DNA of 64,000 nucleotides from Vibrio splendidus (GTDB lineage Bacteria; Pseudomonadota; Gammaproteobacteria; Enterobacterales; Vibrionaceae). Within the stretch, counting starts at the first letter, position 1. The number at the start of each line of letters is the position of its first letter. Below are positions 60,244 to 64,000 of the stretch, one piece after another. The stretch spans positions 2,666,001 to 2,730,000 of the forward strand of contig NZ_AP025508.1 in the NCBI RefSeq assembly GCF_024347615.1. Direction: 5' to 3'. The translations under genes and the position numbers were made by a program. The notes beneath the pieces were generated by a model. The model saw only the letters and a program-made list of their open reading frames with translations. It did no database searches and had not been told where the DNA came from.

Positions 60244-60280
60244 TGGCTTAGTGGCTTAGTGGCTTAGTGGCTTAGTGGCT
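60241..60280. repeat. Five tandem copies of an 8-bp unit
   Basis: TAGTGGCT is repeated five times exactly. The first TAG is the stop codon of the YvcK-like gene, so the array starts inside the gene's last codon. A perfect octamer array is likely to vary between strains. Confidence 0.92.
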
Positions 60281-60309
60281 TAAGCTAAACACCAGAAGCC
60301 GGTAAAAAC

Positions 60310-60336
60310 AAAAAAGGAGCATAATGCTCCTTTTTT
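60310..60336. terminator. Bidirectional terminator between yvcK-like gene and luxU
   Basis: AAAAAAGGAGCAT pairs with ATGCTCCTTTTTT; symmetric, serves both convergent genes. Confidence 0.9.
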
Positions 60337-60365
60337 AATATCTGCTTATGCCACTATCAACCGTT

Positions 60366-60710
60366 TTAGAGATCCGTCATCAACTGCTGATATTCCGTGT
60401 ACGTTGATAACAGAAGTTCTTGCATATCTTGAAAATCAACGTCTGTCACGGGTAACGCTTGTTTCACTTTTGCGTCTAAGCTAATCGCAAAACTACACAA
60501 AGAATCCGCACCAAAACTTGCTGCGCTGCTCTTAAGTGCATGGCTTATATCAGCCAAGTACTTAGATGTATCCGACGCTTTATTTATCTCTAGATGTTCG
60601 TAGTAGCCTTTCAACTCACCTAAGAAGATTTCCAGCAAAACTGGCACATTCTCTTGCCCTATTTCACCGGCGAGCTCATCAACTTTTTGCTGATTTAATA
60701 CTTTCGTCAT
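60366..60710 (-). CDS. luxU: Phosphorelay protein LuxU
   Basis: Passes phosphate from the autoinducer sensor kinases to LuxO. The 114-residue Hpt domain matches V. harveyi LuxU in length and sequence; the phosphorylated His is in [14 protein letters not shown] (about 57). Starts 24 bases after luxO, in its operon. Confidence 0.95.
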   Translation of the reverse strand: MTKVLNQQKVDELAGEIGQENVPVLLEIFLGELKGYYEHLEINKASDTSKYLADISHALKSSAASFGADSLCSFAISLDAKVKQALPVTDVDFQDMQELLLSTYTEYQQLMTDL

Positions 60711-60734
60711 TATGATTTTCTTATTGTTTGGTGA

Positions 60735-62123
60735 TTACTGCTTCGCATTCCACGTTTGCAACTTACGGTATATCGTCGATGGACTGACATCTAAGAAACC
60801 GGCCGCGCGGGGAATGTTGCCGTCACACGCTTTTATGGCCTGTTCGATAGCCGTCTTCTCAGTGATCCACAATGGAAAAATATCTTTTACCGTGATGTCT
60901 TCGTTCTGCTTCTCTTTCAAGCGCAAGCTGTTTTCAATCGGTTGGTTCAATGGTGGTGGAAGCATGTTGAGAGTAATCTCTTTGCCGTTATTCAATACCA
61001 CCACGTTCCGTAATACGTTTTGTAGCTGACGAACGTTACCCGGCCACTCATATTGATTAAAGCGATCAAGCACTTCCTGAGCAAAACGCACAAACGCCTT
61101 ACCTTCCTCAACCGACATGTAACCTAGTAACGAGTACGCAATCTCGATTACATCTTCACCGCGCTCGCGCAATGGCGGCAGGTGCAATGGAATCACGTAT
61201 AAACGATAGTATAAATCTTCTCTAAAGCGACCTTCTTGTACTTCTTTCCAAGGGTCACGGTTGGTTGCACATACGAAACGAACATCGACACTCTTCATCT
61301 TCGAAGAGCCAACTTTTTGAAAAGTACCGGTTTGGATAAAGCGCAGCAGCTTGGTTTGCAGCTCTAAGTCCATTTCGCACAATTCATCAAGGAATAGTGT
61401 TCCGCCATCAGCCAGTTCAGCGGCACCTTGACGATCAGTTGCAGCACCGGTAAAGGCGCCTTTAACGTGGCCAAATAGCTCACTTTCAATTAGATCTTTA
61501 GGGATAGCCGCACAGTTAATCGCGATGAAAGGCTTGTCACCACGCTTGCTCGCCGCATGAATAGCTTCTGCACATACCTCTTTACCCGTACCACTTTCAC
61601 CCGTGATGAAAATACTGGCTTTACTCGATGCTGCAGAGTCGATAGTTCGGTAAACCTGCTGCATGGTTTGGCTGCTACCAATAAAACCTTGGTAATTTTG
61701 GTTTCCCGGGTGTTCCGAGCTGTTTTTAAGTTTGGTGGCTTTGCGGATCGCGTTGTTCACCGTAATACGGAGTCGGTCGGCTTCACACGGCTTGATAAGG
61801 AAATCTTGAGAACCATGACGCATGGCTTCTACGGCGGTATCGATAGAACCGTGAGCCGTCATGAAGATAACCGGAACTTCAGGGTATTTTTGTTTTACAG
61901 CAAATAGCACGTCCATACCCGTCATGTCAGGCAGACGTAGATCTAATAAAATAAGGTCTGGGATTCGATGATTCAAACTCTCGATTGCATCGCGGCCAGT
62001 GCCGACAATGTTGATATCAATTTCGAGCGGTGTAAGATACGAGCGATATAAAGCTGCTACCGAAGCGGTATCCTCTACCATCAACAAATACTTCGATTTG
62101 TTATCTAGCGTTTTTGATTGCAT
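60735..62123 (-). CDS. luxO: Quorum-sensing response regulator LuxO
   Basis: At low cell density phospho-LuxO with sigma-54 turns on the Qrr small RNAs. The 462-residue NtrC-type protein has a receiver domain (about 12-125) with the acceptor Asp in LLDLRLPD (about 61), then the AAA+ domain with GESGTGKE (about 174), the sigma-54 contact GAFTGA (about 227), Walker B LFLDEL, and a Fis-type HTH at the end ([21 protein letters not shown], about 434-454 region). Divergent from qrr1. Confidence 0.97.
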   Translation of the reverse strand: MQSKTLDNKSKYLLMVEDTASVAALYRSYLTPLEIDINIVGTGRDAIESLNHRIPDLILLDLRLPDMTGMDVLFAVKQKYPEVPVIFMTAHGSIDTAVEAMRHGSQDFLIKPCEADRLRITVNNAIRKATKLKNSSEHPGNQNYQGFIGSSQTMQQVYRTIDSAASSKASIFITGESGTGKEVCAEAIHAASKRGDKPFIAINCAAIPKDLIESELFGHVKGAFTGAATDRQGAAELADGGTLFLDELCEMDLELQTKLLRFIQTGTFQKVGSSKMKSVDVRFVCATNRDPWKEVQEGRFREDLYYRLYVIPLHLPPLRERGEDVIEIAYSLLGYMSVEEGKAFVRFAQEVLDRFNQYEWPGNVRQLQNVLRNVVVLNNGKEITLNMLPPPLNQPIENSLRLKEKQNEDITVKDIFPLWITEKTAIEQAIKACDGNIPRAAGFLDVSPSTIYRKLQTWNAKQ

Positions 62124-62171
62124 ATCCTAGCCATTTATAATTTGCATTTCTTATTATAGTCGCATTCCGCT

Positions 62172-62184
62172 TTGCATTATGCAA
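62172..62184. promoter_or_regulatory. LuxO-binding palindrome
   Basis: TTGCATTATGCAA is a perfect inverted repeat TTGCA-N3-TGCAA, the LuxO operator form found upstream of qrr genes. It lies about 65 bases upstream of the qrr1 sigma-54 promoter. A weaker TTGCAT half-site lies near 62142. Confidence 0.8.
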
Positions 62185-62247
62185 ATTAGCCACAATATTT
62201 GTAGTGTGTTTTTTTACTTACTTCAAACAATCAATGTTTTATCTATC

Positions 62248-62263
62248 TGGCACGAACGATGCA
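62248..62263 (+). promoter_or_regulatory. Sigma-54 promoter of qrr1
   Basis: TGGCACGAACGATGCA fits the -24/-12 form: GG at 62249-62250 and GC at 62261-62262, 12 bases apart. With -12 at 62262, the start falls at 62274, the first base of the Qrr1 hairpin. Confidence 0.88.
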
Positions 62264-62273
62264 ACGGTATAAA

Positions 62274-62367
62274 TGACCTTCGGGTCACCTAGCCAACTGA
62301 CGTTGTTAGTGGACAGAGTGTTCACAAACGGAAGCCAGTAGAACATTTACTACTGGCTGTTTTTTTG
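62274..62367 (+). ncRNA. qrr1: Quorum regulatory small RNA Qrr1
   Basis: An Hfq-dependent sRNA that represses the LuxR/HapR-type master regulator and other targets at low cell density. It begins with the stem TGACC-TTCG-GGTCA, then carries the conserved target-pairing stretch CCTAGCCAACTGACGTTGTT (62288-62307), and ends with the stem AGCCAGTAG/CTACTGGCT and T8. About 94 nt, the usual size. It lies between luxO and uvrB, divergent from luxO, the standard Qrr1 position in Vibrio. The 3' half between 62310 and 62330 differs from remembered V. harveyi Qrr1, as is normal. Confidence 0.93.
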
Positions 62368-62425
62368 CCTGAAACACTCTCAATTCTTGTATTGAGGGGA
62401 ACAATTCTTCGAATGAAAAGTGAGA

Positions 62426-64000
62426 TTAGCTGTTGGTAATAAACTGCTTTCTTAGCTGCTCAATTTCATCACGCTTCTGTGCTGCCAATTCAAATTCTAG
62501 GTTCTGAGCATGCTGATACATCGCAGCTTCTAGCTTGCTGATCTCTTTATCAAGCTGTTGCGGTGTAAGTACAGCATAACTTTCAGAAGGCTCTGCAACC
62601 TTAGATAGAGGAACTTGCTTCGATTGGCGCTGCTGCTTCGACTTGGTTAGATCACCCAGCTCCATAATGTCTTTGATATTACGTTTCAACGCTTGCGGCG
62701 TGATGCCTTGCTCTTCATTGTAGGCTTGCTGCTTCTCACGACGACGATCGGTTTCATCAATCGCTTTTCTCATCGACTTAGTAATCGAATCACCATAAAG
62801 GATCGCTCGACCTTCCAAGTTACGCGCAGCACGACCAATGGTTTGAATCAGAGAACGCTCAGAACGTAAGAAACCCTCTTTATCAGCATCAAGAATCGCC
62901 ACCAGCGATACTTCCGGCATATCCAGACCTTCTCGAAGTAAGTTAATGCCCACTAACACGTCGAACTCGCCCAAACGTAGGTCTCGAATGATCTCTACAC
63001 GCTCCACGGTATCGATATCTGAGTGCAAGTAACGAACCTTAACACCATGCTCACTAAGGTATTCGGTTAAGTCTTCTGCCATTCGTTTAGTCAACGTAGT
63101 GACCAATACGCGCTCTTCTTTCACTGAACGGATTCTGATTTCAGACAGCAAGTCATCCACCTGAGTCGCGACAGGTCTTACTTCGATGATTGGGTCTAAC
63201 AGACCAGTAGGACGCACCACTTGATCAGCAATCTCACCATCTGATTTCTCAATCTCATAATTACCCGGCGTGGCCGACACAAAAATGGTTTGTGGCGCGA
63301 TCGATTCGAACTCTTCAAATTTCATCGGACGGTTATCCAACGCAGAAGGTAACCTAAAGCCAAACTCAACCAAAGTTTCTTTACGAGAGCGGTCACCTTT
63401 ATACATGGCGCCAATTTGCGGCACAGTTACATGTGACTCATCAATGATCAGCAAACCATCATCAGGCAGGTAATCAAATAAGGTTGGAGGCGCTTCCCCT
63501 TCCGCACGGCCGCTCAAGTATCGTGAATAGTTTTCGATACCGGAACAGAAACCCAACTCCGTCATCATCTCGATATCAAACTGAGTTCTTTGAGAAATAC
63601 GCTGTTCTTCGAGAAGCTTGTTGTTGTCTTTTAAATATTGAGCCCTATCGCGCAACTCATCCTTAATCTTCTCAATCGCCTCAAGGATCTTCTCTCTTGG
63701 GGTGACATAGTGAGTTTTTGGATAAACTGTAAAACGCGGTAAGTCTCTTTGTTTCACCGCACCAGTCAGAGGATCAAAAATACTAATGCAGTCCACTTCG
63801 TCATCGAACATTTCAATTCGAACCGCATCTTGGTCAGATTCTGCTGGGAAGATATCAATCACCTCACCACGAACACGGAACTGACCACGTTCAAATGCGA
63901 CATCGTTTCTCGAATATTGCAGCTCAGCCAAGCGGCGTAGGATGTCTCGCTGATCCATCACCTCACCACGACTCAAATGCAGCATCATCTTCAAATAAGA
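62426..64000 (-). CDS. uvrB: Excinuclease ABC subunit B, N-terminus cut by window
   Basis: The damage-verifying helicase of nucleotide excision repair. The reading frame runs to the window edge at 64000 (the first residues seen match the family's LYLKMM segment), so the N-terminal part with Walker A and the beta-hairpin is missing. About 524 residues remain: the UvrB interaction region, [18 protein letters not shown]-type Walker B (here [13 protein letters not shown], about 178), [20 protein letters not shown], and [13 protein letters not shown] (motif VI, about 387). The UVR domain for UvrC binding is at the end ([24 protein letters not shown] region). It converges on qrr1. Confidence 0.95.
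   Translation of the reverse strand, partial: SYLKMMLHLSRGEVMDQRDILRRLAELQYSRNDVAFERGQFRVRGEVIDIFPAESDQDAVRIEMFDDEVDCISIFDPLTGAVKQRDLPRFTVYPKTHYVTPREKILEAIEKIKDELRDRAQYLKDNNKLLEEQRISQRTQFDIEMMTELGFCSGIENYSRYLSGRAEGEAPPTLFDYLPDDGLLIIDESHVTVPQIGAMYKGDRSRKETLVEFGFRLPSALDNRPMKFEEFESIAPQTIFVSATPGNYEIEKSDGEIADQVVRPTGLLDPIIEVRPVATQVDDLLSEIRIRSVKEERVLVTTLTKRMAEDLTEYLSEHGVKVRYLHSDIDTVERVEIIRDLRLGEFDVLVGINLLREGLDMPEVSLVAILDADKEGFLRSERSLIQTIGRAARNLEGRAILYGDSITKSMRKAIDETDRRREKQQAYNEEQGITPQALKRNIKDIMELGDLTKSKQQRQSKQVPLSKVAEPSESYAVLTPQQLDKEISKLEAAMYQHAQNLEFELAAQKRDEIEQLRKQFITNS

Overview
The window is a stretch of core chromosome from a Vibrio, most likely of the Splendidus clade. The genus is supported by the block yvcK-luxU-luxO-qrr1-uvrB, by a 279-residue FadR carrying the Vibrio-type insertion, by MITE-like intergenic elements of Vibrio style, and by proteins that track closely with Escherichia coli homologues while differing in Vibrio-typical ways. 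The clade is inference. I see no tRNA or rRNA gene, prophage, transposase, CRISPR array or defence island.

Layout. 1-4.3 kb: pykA, a YjjU-like patatin gene, a 29-residue YnhF-like membrane peptide and two small envelope proteins of unknown role. 4.4-17 kb: ptsG, then the lipid block read leftwards as yceD-rpmF-plsX-fabH-fabD-fabG-acpP-fabF-pabC-mltG-tmk-holB-tatD. 17-29 kb: maf-2 (yceF), rluC, rne with a long structured leader, a SulP transporter, a low-molecular-weight phosphatase, btuR/cobO, an AsmA-family gene and udk. 29-39 kb: mrp divergent from metG, yehS, fadR, nhaB, dsbB, a YecA/SEC-C protein and dusC. 39-44 kb: a membrane diguanylate cyclase, malZ and an orphan ABC substrate-binding protein. 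44-49.4 kb: yfbV, ackA, pta, yqjG. 49.4-55.3 kb: oppABCDF. 55.9-59.2 kb: moaABCDE behind a probable Moco riboswitch. 59.3-64 kb: yvcK, the quorum-sensing pair luxU/luxO, qrr1 with a sigma-54 promoter, and uvrB cut by the window edge.

Most of the interest is in RNA and intergenic DNA. The oppF 3' UTR has the form of the sRNA OppZ described in V. cholerae, and 13 of 14 bases are complementary to the sequence just upstream of the oppB ribosome-binding site. Strong terminator-like hairpins lie inside two apparent transcription units, ackA-pta and fabF-pabC, each just ahead of the downstream start codon. Three kinds of short element with terminal inverted repeats are present; one 266-bp copy lies inside the moa operon. 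Short tandem repeats of 20, 7 and 8 bp touch or overlap the stop codons of three genes.

The genes cover glycolysis and acetate overflow (ptsG, pykA, ackA, pta), membrane lipid synthesis and its control (plsX-fab, fadR), peptide uptake, cofactor synthesis (moa, btuR, pabC), RNA turnover and modification (rne, rluC, dusC), and cell-density signalling (luxU, luxO, qrr1). I found no convincing new multi-gene system. The best leads are the cis-encoded RNA circuits and the small mobile repeats.
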